Shown: positions 34,228 through 42,057 of the stretch, one piece after another
Position numbering within the stretch: the stretch's first letter is position 1
How the letters are laid out: each line of letters starts with the position of its first letter
NCBI RefSeq assembly: GCF_000716785.1
Contig: NZ_JNYY01000001.1
Coordinates: forward strand, 124,001 to 188,000
Length of the DNA stretch: 64,000 nucleotides
Reading direction: 5' to 3'
Origin: Amycolatopsis vancoresmycina
GTDB lineage: Bacteria; Actinomycetota; Actinomycetes; Mycobacteriales; Pseudonocardiaceae
Notes under the pieces: generated by a model
The model's input: the letters and a program-made list of their open reading frames with translations, nothing else
The model's database searches: none
Told to the model about the DNA's origin: nothing
Program-made: the position numbers and the translations under genes

Positions 34228-34605
34228 ATGCAGGACATCCCGTTCATCAGCTCGGGTTATCGGTTCATGGTCACCGAGGCTCCGACTATGAAGATGCGCG
34301 AGGTGAAGGGGGAGCTGCTCCCGGCGACCGACCGCGAGGGCCGCCCGGCGTTCGTAGTGATGCTGTTCGCGAAGCCGCGTCAGGTGGAGGGGCGCCGGCC
34401 GGGGAAGGGCGAGGAGATCAAGGTGACACTCGCGGCGGACCCGGGGGAGGGGTTCGACGAGGGGACCTATGTGGAGTTGATCGACCCGGTGTTGAACACG
34501 TGGCAGACGACGGGCGAGGACGGCCGGATCACCGGCTCGGGTCTGTGGTTCAAGGCGTTGGGGCTGAAGCCCGCCGGGTCGGGTGCTGCGCAGCGCGCCG
34601 CCTGA
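34228..34605 (+). CDS. Conserved-looking AICE protein of unknown function
   Basis: 125 residues, beta-rich in appearance: MVTEAPTMKMREVKGELLPATD, PAFVVMLFAKP, EEIKVTLAADPGEGFDEGTYVELIDP. No family name is assigned. It is the first gene under the divergent operator region and follows GAGGAGG, so it is probably well expressed when the XRE regulator is released. Its position ahead of the transfer genes suggests a regulatory or replication-accessory role. Confidence 0.8.
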   Translation: MQDIPFISSGYRFMVTEAPTMKMREVKGELLPATDREGRPAFVVMLFAKPRQVEGRRPGKGEEIKVTLAADPGEGFDEGTYVELIDPVLNTWQTTGEDGRITGSGLWFKALGLKPAGSGAAQRAA

Positions 34606-34871
34606 TGCCGGCTTCATGACCGGTGGGTGACCGGTTCGCGCGGCAACCTCCCCGGCCGTCGCGTCATCACCACCCTGGAGCCCTTCCCAAATAGGTTGGC
34701 CGCCCGTTTCGAGTCGGGCAAGGGCACTTTTGCTGATTGACAAATACAGAGTGGGCCGATCCATGCCTGAAACCGCGCTGTTTGTGGCGGCGCGCCTTGA
34801 TTCCCGGCCGGTCACGCGTCCGGGGGTCTTGGGGTTCTACCACGGAGTTTGCGAGTGGAGAGGAGAGGCGA

Positions 34872-34943
34872 ATGGGTGGGATGAAAGCGATTCGGGGTGG
34901 GTTGTCGTCGTATGACCCGCACGGTCCGAAGCGGGGTTCCTGA
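34872..34943 (+). CDS. Possible 23-residue leader peptide
   Basis: ATG 34872 follows GGAGAGGCGA. The peptide is MGGMKAIRGGLSSYDPHGP and four more residues. It overlaps the next small frame by 32 bp. It could be a leader peptide or chance; only the good ribosome-binding site speaks for it. Bases 34606-34871 before it show no gene. Confidence 0.3.
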   Translation: MGGMKAIRGGLSSYDPHGPKRGS

Positions 34944-35031
34944 GACCAAGCATGTCTGTTCGGCGAATTACTGGCTCTCGCCGGCACGAGTCGCTACGTG
35001 CCTGGTGTGCGGGTGCCAGTGGAACGAGTGA
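34912..35031 (+). CDS. Small Cys-rich protein (39 residues)
   Basis: Frame from ATG 34912 to TGA 35029. The C-terminus reads SPARVATCLVCGCQWNE with an upstream HVC, giving four Cys residues that could bind zinc. It lies directly before the 38-residue membrane peptide in the small-gene run of E2. No strong ribosome-binding site is seen, so coupling to the overlapping leader peptide may be needed. Confidence 0.5.
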   Translation: MTRTVRSGVPETKHVCSANYWLSPARVATCLVCGCQWNE

Positions 35032-35040
35032 GGAGGAACA

Positions 35041-35157
35041 GTGTTGACGTACGTGTTCTGGGCGGTACTGGTGGCGCTGCTGATCTGGGCGGTCCCGGTG
35101 TTCGGGATTCTCGCGTTGGTCTCGGGGCTGGCGCTGGCGTGGCGGGCCGGCCGGTGA
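35041..35157 (+). CDS. Small membrane peptide (38 residues)
   Basis: GTG 35041 follows GAGGAGGAACA. Nearly the whole peptide is one hydrophobic segment (VLVALLIWAVPVFGILALV) and it ends in WRAGR. The stop overlaps the next gene's start as GTGA. Small membrane peptides are common next to AICE transfer genes. Confidence 0.65.
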   Translation: MLTYVFWAVLVALLIWAVPVFGILALVSGLALAWRAGR

Positions 35158-35318
35158 GCCGCCCGGTGCAGGTCGGTGTGGTCATCCGGATGTTGGCGGC
35201 CCGGCTGGAGCGGGAACGGGCCGCTGCGCTGGCGGAGCAGACGGAGGACCTGGGGTGGCAGGCGGGGTTCTGCGAGGGCTTGAAGCACGCGCAGCACGTG
35301 ATCCGGAAGGGAAGCTGA
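35154..35318 (+). CDS. Small hypothetical protein (54 residues)
   Basis: GTG 35154 overlaps the membrane peptide stop. Helical and charged: VVIRMLAARLERERAAALA, WQAGFCEGLKHAQHVIRKGS. No family recognised. It is part of the tightly packed small-gene run. Confidence 0.6.
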   Translation: MSRPVQVGVVIRMLAARLERERAAALAEQTEDLGWQAGFCEGLKHAQHVIRKGS

Positions 35319-35319
35319 G

Positions 35320-35487
35320 ATGTCGGAAATCCTGGCGATCATCGAGGCGGCGAACAAGGCGTACCGCGCGTTTGTGGCCACCGGTCCGGATCGGGACATC
35401 AAGGTGGCTGTCGGGAACGCGGTGCGATTCCTGGCAGCAGACCTCACTTCGGCGGCTGAGCTGGTCGCCATGACACGCGAAGGGTAA
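35320..35487 (+). CDS. Small hypothetical protein (55 residues), paralogue 1
   Basis: ATG 35320 lies one base after the preceding stop and follows GGAAGGGAAG. The start MSEILAIIEAANKAYRAF matches MQEIQAIMDAATAAFEKF in the next gene but one residue pattern; both continue with a helix and a similar AxLxxA(A/W)EL-type end. They look like tandem paralogues of a short helical protein. Confidence 0.65.
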   Translation: MSEILAIIEAANKAYRAFVATGPDRDIKVAVGNAVRFLAADLTSAAELVAMTREG

Positions 35488-35492
35488 GCGGT

Positions 35493-35666
35493 ATGCAGGA
35501 GATTCAGGCCATTATGGACGCGGCCACCGCCGCATTCGAGAAGTTCCAGGGCACCGACGCCCCGGCGGAGGCGAAGCGGCAGGCCGGCCGCTGGGTCGCC
35601 GGGATGGTGGGTGAGCTGTCCAACCTGGCGTGGCAGCTGGAGCACAACCGGGGACGGTGGAGCTGA
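35493..35666 (+). CDS. Small hypothetical protein (57 residues), paralogue 2
   Basis: ATG 35493, five bases after paralogue 1. MQEIQAIMDAATAAFEKF, then GRWVAGMVGELSNLAWQLE. Similar in length and pattern to the 35320 gene. Function unknown. Confidence 0.65.
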   Translation: MQEIQAIMDAATAAFEKFQGTDAPAEAKRQAGRWVAGMVGELSNLAWQLEHNRGRWS

Positions 35667-35667
35667 T

Positions 35668-35931
35668 ATGCAGATCGCGGCACTGAATCGGCGGGCGCAG
35701 GAGCGTTACGCCACGTTCGTGAACAACCTGGACCTGGTCGCCGAAGTCCTGGTCGAGGTCGACAAGCTGATCGACTGCTACGACGAGGACGCGATGGCCG
35801 GTTCGTGGACCATCGCCACTCAGGATGAACTGAAGGCGCTGCGGACCAAGGCGTTCGACGAACTCGACCGGCTGCGTCAGCTGGGCAAGAAGCACGAGGC
35901 CGAGCTGGTCTCGCGGGACTGGAGGTTCTGA
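35668..35931 (+). CDS. Small helical hypothetical protein (87 residues)
   Basis: From ATG 35668: RAQERYATFVNNLDLVAEVLVEVDKL and ELKALRTKAFDELDRLRQLGKK. All-helical and charged with no membrane segment. It follows paralogue 2 by one base and precedes the gene at 35934 by two, so it is co-transcribed. No family recognised. Confidence 0.68.
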   Translation: MQIAALNRRAQERYATFVNNLDLVAEVLVEVDKLIDCYDEDAMAGSWTIATQDELKALRTKAFDELDRLRQLGKKHEAELVSRDWRF

Positions 35932-35933
35932 CC

Positions 35934-36116
35934 ATGGCACACCAGGTCGACCGAGTCGTCGAGGATCTCGGAAGCGCCCTGAGGCAGCTGAAGGACTCGA
36001 TGCGCGGGATGCCGCTGCACAAGAACGGGTTCAAGGCCGCGCACGACCGGATGGCCCGTGCGATGGGCACGCTCACCACCGAGCTGACCGACGCCCGCGC
36101 GGCCATCAAGCCCTGA
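35934..36116 (+). CDS. Small helical hypothetical protein (60 residues)
   Basis: MAHQVDRVVEDLGSALRQL, then KAAHDRMARAMGTLTTELTDAR. Amphipathic helices. It is the last of the small-gene run before a strong hairpin and the translocase gene. Confidence 0.65.
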   Translation: MAHQVDRVVEDLGSALRQLKDSMRGMPLHKNGFKAAHDRMARAMGTLTTELTDARAAIKP

Positions 36117-36141
36117 CCGACAACCGCACATGATCCGTTTC

Positions 36142-36192
36142 GCACGCGACCGGCCCCACCTCCCACCACGGGACGCGGGGCCGGTCGTGTGC
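36142..36192 (+). terminator. Hairpin between the small-gene run and traB
   Basis: GCACGCGACCGGCCCC (36142-36157) pairs with GGGGCCGGTCGTGTGC (36177-36192), 16 bp with one G-T pair. It ends 22 bp before the translocase start, so it may attenuate transcription into traB. Confidence 0.6.
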
Positions 36193-36214
36193 TGTTCGAG
36201 AGGACCACCACACG

Positions 36215-37582
36215 ATGAATACCCCCAAGTCGTCCCGCACGGTCGGGACTGAAGTGAAGGCCCTGAAGTGGTTGCTGCGCCACCCCGGCGCCACCGTCGG
36301 CCCGGCCGCCGTGCTGGGGTCCGGGCTGGAGCTGGGCTGGAGCGCCACGGGCGGGCTCGCCGGCGGCACGGTCGGCGCGTTGACGTGCTGGTACCGGGCG
36401 CACCCGGACACCTTCGACCACTACGCCGCTCCGCGGCTGCGGGCCTGGCGGCGCCGCTGGTCGGTGTATCTGGGGCCGCGGTTCACCCGGGCGCTGCGGG
36501 CGTGCGACATGTACGTCACCGACCGCAAGACCGGCGAGGACCTGTTCCCGCGGATCACCCGGCTGCGGTCCTACTCCCCGTCCGTCGACGTCGTCACCCT
36601 CGCCCTGGCACGTGGGCAGGGACGCCGCTCGATCGAGGACAACCTGGACCGGCTCGCCGACACGCTGAGGGTGCAGCGGATCGCGTTCGAGCACCCGAAG
36701 CCCGGCTACGTCGCGCTGATCATCGAACGCTCGGAGCCGTTCACCGAGACCATCCCGGCCCCGGAGATGCCGGCGGAGCCGGACGCGGTCGACCTGGATG
36801 ACATCTACGTCGGCGACACCGAGTACGGCACGGACTGGCGGCTGCGGATCCGCGATCACCTGCTCGTGGCCGGCGCGACCGGCGCAGGCAAGAACTCGGT
36901 CGTCCTGTCGGAGCTGCGCGGCCTGGCGCCGCTGATCCGGGACGGGCTGGTCCGGCTGTGGGTGTGCGACCCGAAGCAACTCGAGTTCCGCAAGTTCGGC
37001 GACGCCGATGTGGCCTACCGCTACGGCGACACCGAGGAAGCGTGCGCGGACCTGGTGGCGGAGTACGTCGCCGATCTGCGTGAGGTGCAGCAGCACTTCG
37101 CTCGCACCGGCCGCCGCAAGATCGAGGTGTCGGCCGAGACGCCGCTGAACCTGCTGATCATCGACGAGATCGGCGCGCTGCTGGCCTACGGCGACGGCGC
37201 GATCGCCCGCACCCTGCGCAAACTGCTGGCCATCGTCGGTTCCCAGGGCCGCGCGACCGGACATTTCATGACCGCGCTGGTGCAGGAACCCAGCAAGGAT
37301 GTCGTCCCGGTCCGGGACCTGTTCCCGACCCGGGTGTGCCTGCGCGTCACCGCACAGTCGCACGTGGACATGGTCCTCGGGGAAGGCGCCCGGCTGCGCG
37401 GCGCGCTGGCCGATGAGATCCCGAACGTCCCGGACACCGCGGGCATCGGCTACGTGATCCGGCAGCGCACTCGGGTCCCGCAGCGCGTCCGCGCCGCCTA
37501 CGTCGATGACCGCGAGATCGACGAACTGATCGCGTTCATCCGCTCCAACCGGCCGACCGCTGGGCTGTCGGTGGTGGCGTGA
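36215..37582 (+). CDS. traB: FtsK/SpoIIIE-type conjugative DNA translocase (TraB-like)
   Basis: 455 residues. The N-terminal 100 residues include a hydrophobic region near residues 25-55 that may anchor it in the membrane. The RecA-like motor has Walker A GATGAGKNS (about residues 223-231) and Walker B NLLIIDEIGALL. In this AICE branch the Ser/Thr after the P-loop Lys is often not conserved; here it is Asn. The C-terminal 100 residues would hold the DNA-recognition winged helix. By analogy with pSAM2/pSVH1 TraB it moves double-stranded DNA between hyphae without a relaxase. Its stop overlaps the start of the next gene. Confidence 0.9.
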   Translation: MNTPKSSRTVGTEVKALKWLLRHPGATVGPAAVLGSGLELGWSATGGLAGGTVGALTCWYRAHPDTFDHYAAPRLRAWRRRWSVYLGPRFTRALRACDMYVTDRKTGEDLFPRITRLRSYSPSVDVVTLALARGQGRRSIEDNLDRLADTLRVQRIAFEHPKPGYVALIIERSEPFTETIPAPEMPAEPDAVDLDDIYVGDTEYGTDWRLRIRDHLLVAGATGAGKNSVVLSELRGLAPLIRDGLVRLWVCDPKQLEFRKFGDADVAYRYGDTEEACADLVAEYVADLREVQQHFARTGRRKIEVSAETPLNLLIIDEIGALLAYGDGAIARTLRKLLAIVGSQGRATGHFMTALVQEPSKDVVPVRDLFPTRVCLRVTAQSHVDMVLGEGARLRGALADEIPNVPDTAGIGYVIRQRTRVPQRVRAAYVDDREIDELIAFIRSNRPTAGLSVVA

Positions 37583-37935
37583 TGATTACGACGAACTACC
37601 CGGCCGTCGTGCACGCCCCGCACTATGAAGTGCTCATCAGGGACCGACGGGGCTGGCCGGAGCAGACCAATCAACGGCTTTACCGCTCCCTCGCTGATGC
37701 GCAGCGCGCGGTGGAATACCTGCCGCTGCCCGGGGATTTCGGCGCTCGCATCGTCACTTACGACGTCGCCTACTACGCCCGCTGCGGGGTGTGCGGCGAC
37801 TTCGTGGAGTCGGGTGAATGGATCTTCGCTGACTGGCTGGTGCTCGTGCTGGTGGTCGCGGCGTCACCGGGGTGGAGCTGCACCACCGAACAGCTCGTCT
37901 TCTGTCCCCAGCACCGACCCGACAGTGAGGACTGA
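37582..37935 (+). CDS. Zinc-ribbon-like small protein, tandem paralogue 1
   Basis: 117 residues from ATG 37582, which overlaps the traB stop (TGATG). The family pattern is: N-terminal YPAVVHAPHYEV, a middle VAYYARCGVCGDF with a Cys-x-x-Cys knuckle, and a C-terminal SPGWSCTTEQLVFCPQHRP with Cys and His. Two further copies follow. The C-x-x-C and C-x-x-H pairs suggest zinc binding. I know no name for the family. Confidence 0.78.
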   Translation: MITTNYPAVVHAPHYEVLIRDRRGWPEQTNQRLYRSLADAQRAVEYLPLPGDFGARIVTYDVAYYARCGVCGDFVESGEWIFADWLVLVLVVAASPGWSCTTEQLVFCPQHRPDSED

Positions 37936-37937
37936 CC

Positions 37938-38291
37938 ATGAGCCAGGTCAACTACCCCGCGGTGGTGCACGCCCCGCACTTCGTCGTGGAAAAGCTGACC
38001 GCCCGCGGTCGCCTGCAGCGGCTCAGTGCCCGGGTCTACTCCTCCCGCGAGGACGCCGAAACCTGGGCGAGCGTGCTGCGGGGAGCCGGGGACGTGGTGT
38101 TCATCACCGAGTACGGCGTGGCCTACTACGCCCGCTGCGTGGTGTGCGGCGAATATCCCGACCACGAGCGTATGCGGTTCGTCGACTGGGCCGAGCTGGT
38201 GCAGTACCTCGCGCAGGAACCCGGCTGGCGCAGCACTAGTGAGCAGCTGGTGTTCTGCCCGCACCACCGGCCGGCGGGGGCGACGGAATGA
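37938..38291 (+). CDS. Zinc-ribbon-like small protein, tandem paralogue 2
   Basis: 117 residues. VNYPAVVHAPHFVVEKL, VAYYARCVVCGEYP and EPGWRSTSEQLVFCPHHRP. Closest to paralogue 1; the Cys of the WSCT position in paralogue 1 is Ser here, while the CPHH pair is kept. It starts two bases after paralogue 1 and overlaps paralogue 3 (ATGA). Confidence 0.78.
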   Translation: MSQVNYPAVVHAPHFVVEKLTARGRLQRLSARVYSSREDAETWASVLRGAGDVVFITEYGVAYYARCVVCGEYPDHERMRFVDWAELVQYLAQEPGWRSTSEQLVFCPHHRPAGATE

Positions 38292-38644
38292 CCACCACCG
38301 TCGCCTACCCGCTGACCCGGCCCGGCCCGGCCTGGTTCGTCGTCTCCTACAGCGAGAACCTGATCGGCACCGTCATCGACTACATCGAAGCTGTCTACCC
38401 GACCGAAGACGCCGCCCGCGCCTGGCTGGCCCGCAACCGCCACGCCGACGCGGACATCGTCCGGGTCGATCTCCTGTGGTCCGCGCACTGCGTCTTCTGC
38501 GGCACCACGCCGGATCTGCCACCGCCGGGCCTGTACCGCTCGTGGGAGGAGCTGCGGGACTACCTGCGCAGCGAACCCGGCTGGCACTGCACCAGTGAAC
38601 AGCTCGTCTTCTGCCCCCACCACCGGCCTTCCGGTGAGGAATGA
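38288..38644 (+). CDS. Zinc-ribbon-like small protein, tandem paralogue 3
   Basis: 118 residues. The N-terminus has diverged (VAYPLTRPGPAWFVVSYSE), but AHCVFCGTTPD and EPGWHCTSEQLVFCPHHRP keep the family signature. The stop overlaps the next gene as ATGA. Three tight tandem copies suggest a multi-subunit complex or dosage need in transfer, or decoy/anti-defence roles; none is proven. Confidence 0.78.
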   Translation: MTTTVAYPLTRPGPAWFVVSYSENLIGTVIDYIEAVYPTEDAARAWLARNRHADADIVRVDLLWSAHCVFCGTTPDLPPPGLYRSWEELRDYLRSEPGWHCTSEQLVFCPHHRPSGEE

Positions 38645-38868
38645 CCATGAGCCACCGGGAGAACTCGCATGCACGCGTGGTGTCTCACTTGGGACGCGCG
38701 CTGTCGGAGGCAGCCGGTTGGTGCGACTGGGTCCGAGTGGACGTCGAACATCGCCTCGGGCGAGTCGACGATGTCGGACCGGTCGACGACCCGGAGTACG
38801 GCGCAGCACTCGACGCCTTCGGGCTGATCCAGGAAGTACTCGACAAGGTGCGCCGTGTAGGCGCGTAA
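38641..38868 (+). CDS. Small hypothetical protein (75 residues)
   Basis: ATG 38641 overlaps the previous stop; ATG 38647 is an alternative. HARVVSHLGRALSEAAGWCDW and EYGAALDAFGLIQEVLDKV. Helical with no known domain. Same transcription unit as traB. Confidence 0.6.
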   Translation: MTMSHRENSHARVVSHLGRALSEAAGWCDWVRVDVEHRLGRVDDVGPVDDPEYGAALDAFGLIQEVLDKVRRVGA

Positions 38869-38884
38869 TCAAAGGAGATGCGCC

Positions 38885-39106
38885 ATGTGGCGTCTCGGAT
38901 TCTTCATGTGGCGGGCCTGGCTCTACATCAAGTACGGCGTCCCGGCCGGCCTCGTACTCTGGCTGATCTACCTCGCTCAGGGCTGGTCGGTGCTGTTCTG
39001 GATCGTGGCCGCGGTGATCGGCTGCGTCGGGCTCGGGATGGTGCTGGCGGTCGGCGAGTTCCGTCACCGCGAGTTCGGCGACATCGGACGGGAGCGCATC
39101 CGATGA
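38885..39106 (+). CDS. Small membrane protein (73 residues)
   Basis: ATG 38885 follows AAAGGAGAT. Two membrane helices (AWLYIKYGVPAGLVLWLIYL and VLFWIVAAVIGCVGLGMVLA) and a charged C-terminus. It resembles the small Spd-type membrane proteins of actinomycete conjugative elements in size and place, but sequence alone does not prove it. Overlaps the next gene by 4 bp. Confidence 0.7.
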   Translation: MWRLGFFMWRAWLYIKYGVPAGLVLWLIYLAQGWSVLFWIVAAVIGCVGLGMVLAVGEFRHREFGDIGRERIR

Positions 39107-39528
39107 CCCGCCGCACCGATCCCAGACAGCTCGGCCTGTTCGGCACCCCCACCCCGGCCCCGGCACCGGTGGCCGGCCGGGTCTGTCCACCCGCCCGCGG
39201 ACGGCGCAAGACCACCGGGTCGCCGAGCAACCCGCTGGTGGCCAAAGACGTGCTCGCCGACGTCCGGGACGGCAAATTCGGGCTCCTGGACGACACCGAC
39301 CGCGTCATGGTCATCGACCCGGACGGGCACTGCCGGTTCGCCGGCGAAGAAGACATCGTCGTGCACCTGATGTCCGTCGGCTACGTCGAACGCAGCCCGG
39401 CCCGAGAGACGATCTCGTGCCTACACGGTGTCGTCCGCAAACCCGTCCTCCCGCTGCGCCTGACCCACCGCGGACGGGACAAGCTCCAACACTGGTCCAA
39501 CCTTACGCCGTTTGGAGGCACCTCGTGA
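39103..39528 (+). CDS. Hypothetical protein (141 residues)
   Basis: ATG 39103 overlaps the membrane-protein stop. The N-terminus is Pro/Arg-rich (GTPTPAPAPVAGRVCPPARG). The body has VLADVRDGKFGLLDDTDRVM and HLMSVGYVERSPARETISC and ends in LTHRGRDKLQHW. The last part resembles a winged-helix tail. No family recognised. Overlaps the next start by 4 bp. Confidence 0.65.
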   Translation: MTRRTDPRQLGLFGTPTPAPAPVAGRVCPPARGRRKTTGSPSNPLVAKDVLADVRDGKFGLLDDTDRVMVIDPDGHCRFAGEEDIVVHLMSVGYVERSPARETISCLHGVVRKPVLPLRLTHRGRDKLQHWSNLTPFGGTS

Positions 39529-39746
39529 ACGACACGGACGCGAACATGCGCAAGCTTCAGCGGCTCCAGGCGGAATTCTTCGACGTCTGCCGCACGGGCC
39601 AGGACGCCGACGATCGCGGACACGCGACTTTCCTGCGCCTTTCGGAACTGGCCGACGAAATCGCCAGCATCCACGAAGAGGAGTCAGCCGAGTTCCGGCG
39701 CCTGGCGGGGCTCGCCCTCGACGGTGCGATGTTCCCCGAACCCTAG
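39525..39746 (+). CDS. Small helical hypothetical protein (73 residues)
   Basis: GTG 39525 follows GGAGGCACCTC. MRKLQRLQAEFFDVCRTGQD and LSELADEIASIHEEESAEF. Helical and acidic; no domain assigned. It is followed by the spdB-like gene with an AAGGAGG site in the gap. Confidence 0.62.
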   Translation: MNDTDANMRKLQRLQAEFFDVCRTGQDADDRGHATFLRLSELADEIASIHEEESAEFRRLAGLALDGAMFPEP

Positions 39747-39764
39747 CCCTGCAAGGAGGCTCAC

Positions 39765-40439
39765 ATGTCCACTACAGACAGTACTAATCGGACTCGTCGG
39801 CTGGTGGACACCATCCGGGTCCTGGTCGCCGTGGTTCTCGGCACGATCGGCGCGGCGGCCGGGTTCACCCACACCCACGACTGGGCCGTCCACCACGGAC
39901 AGCTGGGCTGGATCGCCTGGGCCGACGCGGTCGTGATCGAGGGCATCGTGATCGTGGCCGGGTTCGAGATCCAACGCGACCACCGCGCCGGAGGACCCCG
40001 CAAGCTCACCTTTCCGGTGGCGGTGCTGGTGGCCGGGTTCGGGGTGCAGATGGCTGCTCAGGTCGCGCTCGCCGAACCCACCCCGGCCGGGTGGCTCGTG
40101 GCCGCGATGCCGGCCCTGGGGTTCCTGGTCGTCGTGAAGCTGCTCATGCGCCGCGCTCCGGCTCCCGCAACCTCAGAACCGGGATCTGAGTCGGAGTCGG
40201 AGCCGGTTACCGCGGCCGCCTCTCGCACCGACACCACGCCCCATCCGGAACCGGCCGGGGTGGTCGCTGCAGCCCGGCCCCGGCTCAAGCTCCCCGCGGA
40301 GCTGACCAGTCGAATCCACACCGCCGCCGAAACCGCGCGCAACGAAGGCCGGGAGCTGACGATCGAGGAGATCCGCCGCGTCGTCCGCGTCCCCGAACCG
40401 ATGGCCGCGCAGATCCTCCACGAGCTCACCACCACCTGA
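39765..40439 (+). CDS. spdB: DUF2637/SpdB-like membrane protein
   Basis: 224 residues. Four hydrophobic segments lie within the first 130 residues (VLVAVVLGTIGAAAGFTHTH, AWADAVVIEGIVIVAGFEI and two more), the DUF2637 pattern. An Ala/Pro/Ser/Glu linker and a C-terminal helical segment with a winged-helix look (ELTIEEIRRVVRVPEPMAAQIL) follow. SpdB proteins help spread of transferred DNA between mycelial compartments and interact with TraB in Streptomyces plasmids. ATG follows AAGGAGG. A strong hairpin separates it from rep. Confidence 0.82.
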   Translation: MSTTDSTNRTRRLVDTIRVLVAVVLGTIGAAAGFTHTHDWAVHHGQLGWIAWADAVVIEGIVIVAGFEIQRDHRAGGPRKLTFPVAVLVAGFGVQMAAQVALAEPTPAGWLVAAMPALGFLVVVKLLMRRAPAPATSEPGSESESEPVTAAASRTDTTPHPEPAGVVAAARPRLKLPAELTSRIHTAAETARNEGRELTIEEIRRVVRVPEPMAAQILHELTTT

Positions 40440-40463
40440 CCTCGCCGACGCACGTCCCGCCGC

Positions 40464-40504
40464 GGCGCGGGAGCCCGGCCACTCTCCGGCCTGGCTCCCG
40501 CGCC
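40464..40504 (+). terminator. Hairpin between spdB-like and rep genes
   Basis: GGCGCGGGAGCC pairs perfectly with GGCTCCCGCGCC (12 bp), with an extra GGCC/GGCC pair inside, then TTCTTCC. It is a terminator by form; since it lies just before rep, a role in the double-strand origin is the alternative. Confidence 0.65.
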
Positions 40505-40538
40505 GTTCTTCCTGCCCGCCCGACCGAAAGGCTCCGAC

Positions 40539-41888
40539 ATGCTGACGTTGGACGACCGCCTCACCGCTCGCGTCCAGGCCCTCGACTACCAGGACTGGCG
40601 CATCAAGGTCCGCGCCGTCAACGGCTGCGCCCGCCCCATCCGTCTCTCCGGCGCCCACCAGCTTCAGGACGACACCACCGGCCGCGTGCTGCACCACCAC
40701 GGCGGCGACATCTTCGCCCCCTGCGGCAACCGCCGCTCCGCGGTCTGCCCGGCCTGCTCCGACCGCTACGCCGCCGACGCCTTCCACCTCATCCGCGCCG
40801 GCCTCACCGGCGGCCACAAAGGCATCCCCGCCTCGGTCACCGACCGGCCGCGCGCGTTCGTTACCCTCACCGCCCCCTCGTTCGGCCCGGTCCACACCGC
40901 CCACCTCACGAAGACCGGGAAGCGCCGGCCGTGCGGGTGCGGGGAGTACCACCACGACGACGACACCCGCCTCGGTGGCCCGCTCGACCCCACGACGTAT
41001 GACTACACCGGGTCGGTGCTCTGGCAGGCGCACGCCGGTGTGCTGTGGCAGCGGTTCACGATGCGGCTGCGCCGGGAGATCGCCAAACGGGCCGGGCTCA
41101 AGGCCCGCGAGTTCACCGAACAAGCCCGCCTCTCCTACGGCAAGGTCGCCGAATACCAGCGGCGCGGCCTCGTGCACTTCCACGCCGTGGTGCGGCTTGA
41201 CGGCCCGGACGGCGCCACGTCACCGGCTCCCCGGTGGGCGCATCCCGGCTTGCTCGAAGACGCCGTCTACGCCGCTGCTGGGGCCGTCCTCGTCCGCACC
41301 TGCTACCCGGACGGCACCGAGCTCCCGCTGACATGGGGCACGCAGGTCGACGTCCGCCGGATCGAACCCGCCGGATCGGCTGAGCTGGAAGACGAGAACG
41401 GCCAGATCTCCGAAGCCCGGCTCGCGGCCTACATCGCCAAGTACGCCACCAAAGGCACCGGCAAGAGCGAAGCCGCCGACCGGCCCATCCGGTCCCAACT
41501 GGACATCGATCACCTGAAGGTCACCGAGCACCACCGGCGGATCATCCAAACCGCCTGGGACCTCGGGGAGCTACCGGCCTATGAGGACCTGAAGCTGCGC
41601 CGGTGGGCGCACATGCTCGCCTTCCGCGGCCACTTCCTCACCAAATCCCTCGCTTACTCGACCACGTTCAAGGCCATCCGCGGCGACCGCCGGGCCTTCC
41701 GCCTGGCCGAAACGCTCGAACGCCTCGGGCTCACCGAACAGGTCGACTCCATCGCCGTGGTCAACAACTGGCGCTTCGACGGCGCCGGATACCGCGACGA
41801 CGCCGAACGCGAACTCGCCGCCGGCATCGCCGAACGCATCCGAGACGACCGCAAACACAAATACAGCAGGGAAAACCGCCATGAATGA
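40539..41888 (+). CDS. repSA: Rolling-circle replication initiator (RepSA-like)
   Basis: 449 residues. A Cys-rich N-terminus (FAPCGNRRSAVCPACSDRYA) is followed by a region with VTLTAPSFGPVH. The HUH metal site is HFHAVVRLDG and the catalytic Tyr region AAYIAKYATKG. These are the features of the pSAM2 RepSA family, which nicks the double-strand origin and starts rolling-circle replication of the excised element. ATG 40539 follows GAAAGG. The 3' end overlaps xis by 8 bp, so rep, xis and int are one unit. Confidence 0.93.
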   Translation: MLTLDDRLTARVQALDYQDWRIKVRAVNGCARPIRLSGAHQLQDDTTGRVLHHHGGDIFAPCGNRRSAVCPACSDRYAADAFHLIRAGLTGGHKGIPASVTDRPRAFVTLTAPSFGPVHTAHLTKTGKRRPCGCGEYHHDDDTRLGGPLDPTTYDYTGSVLWQAHAGVLWQRFTMRLRREIAKRAGLKAREFTEQARLSYGKVAEYQRRGLVHFHAVVRLDGPDGATSPAPRWAHPGLLEDAVYAAAGAVLVRTCYPDGTELPLTWGTQVDVRRIEPAGSAELEDENGQISEARLAAYIAKYATKGTGKSEAADRPIRSQLDIDHLKVTEHHRRIIQTAWDLGELPAYEDLKLRRWAHMLAFRGHFLTKSLAYSTTFKAIRGDRRAFRLAETLERLGLTEQVDSIAVVNNWRFDGAGYRDDAERELAAGIAERIRDDRKHKYSRENRHE

Positions 41889-42057
41889 CCGTCTACTCAG
41901 CATCGAAGACCTGTCCGCCTACCTCCAAGTCCCCGTGAACACGCTGTACCAGTGGCGCAAGACCGGCAAAGGCCCCGCCGGGTTCCGCGTCGGCAAGTAC
42001 GTCCGCTATCGACCGTCCGACGTCGACACCTGGATCGACGGACAGGCGGCCTGCTGA
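41881..42057 (+). CDS. xis: Excisionase (small MerR-like HTH)
   Basis: 58 residues from ATG 41881: LLSIEDLSAYLQVPVNTLYQ, WRKTGKGPAGFRVGKYVRY and DVDTWIDGQ. This is the helix-turn-helix_17/MerR-type fold used by AICE excisionases. It overlaps rep upstream and int by one base downstream (TGATG), the normal rep-xis-int order. It should direct Int towards excision. Confidence 0.92.
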   Translation: MNDRLLSIEDLSAYLQVPVNTLYQWRKTGKGPAGFRVGKYVRYRPSDVDTWIDGQAAC

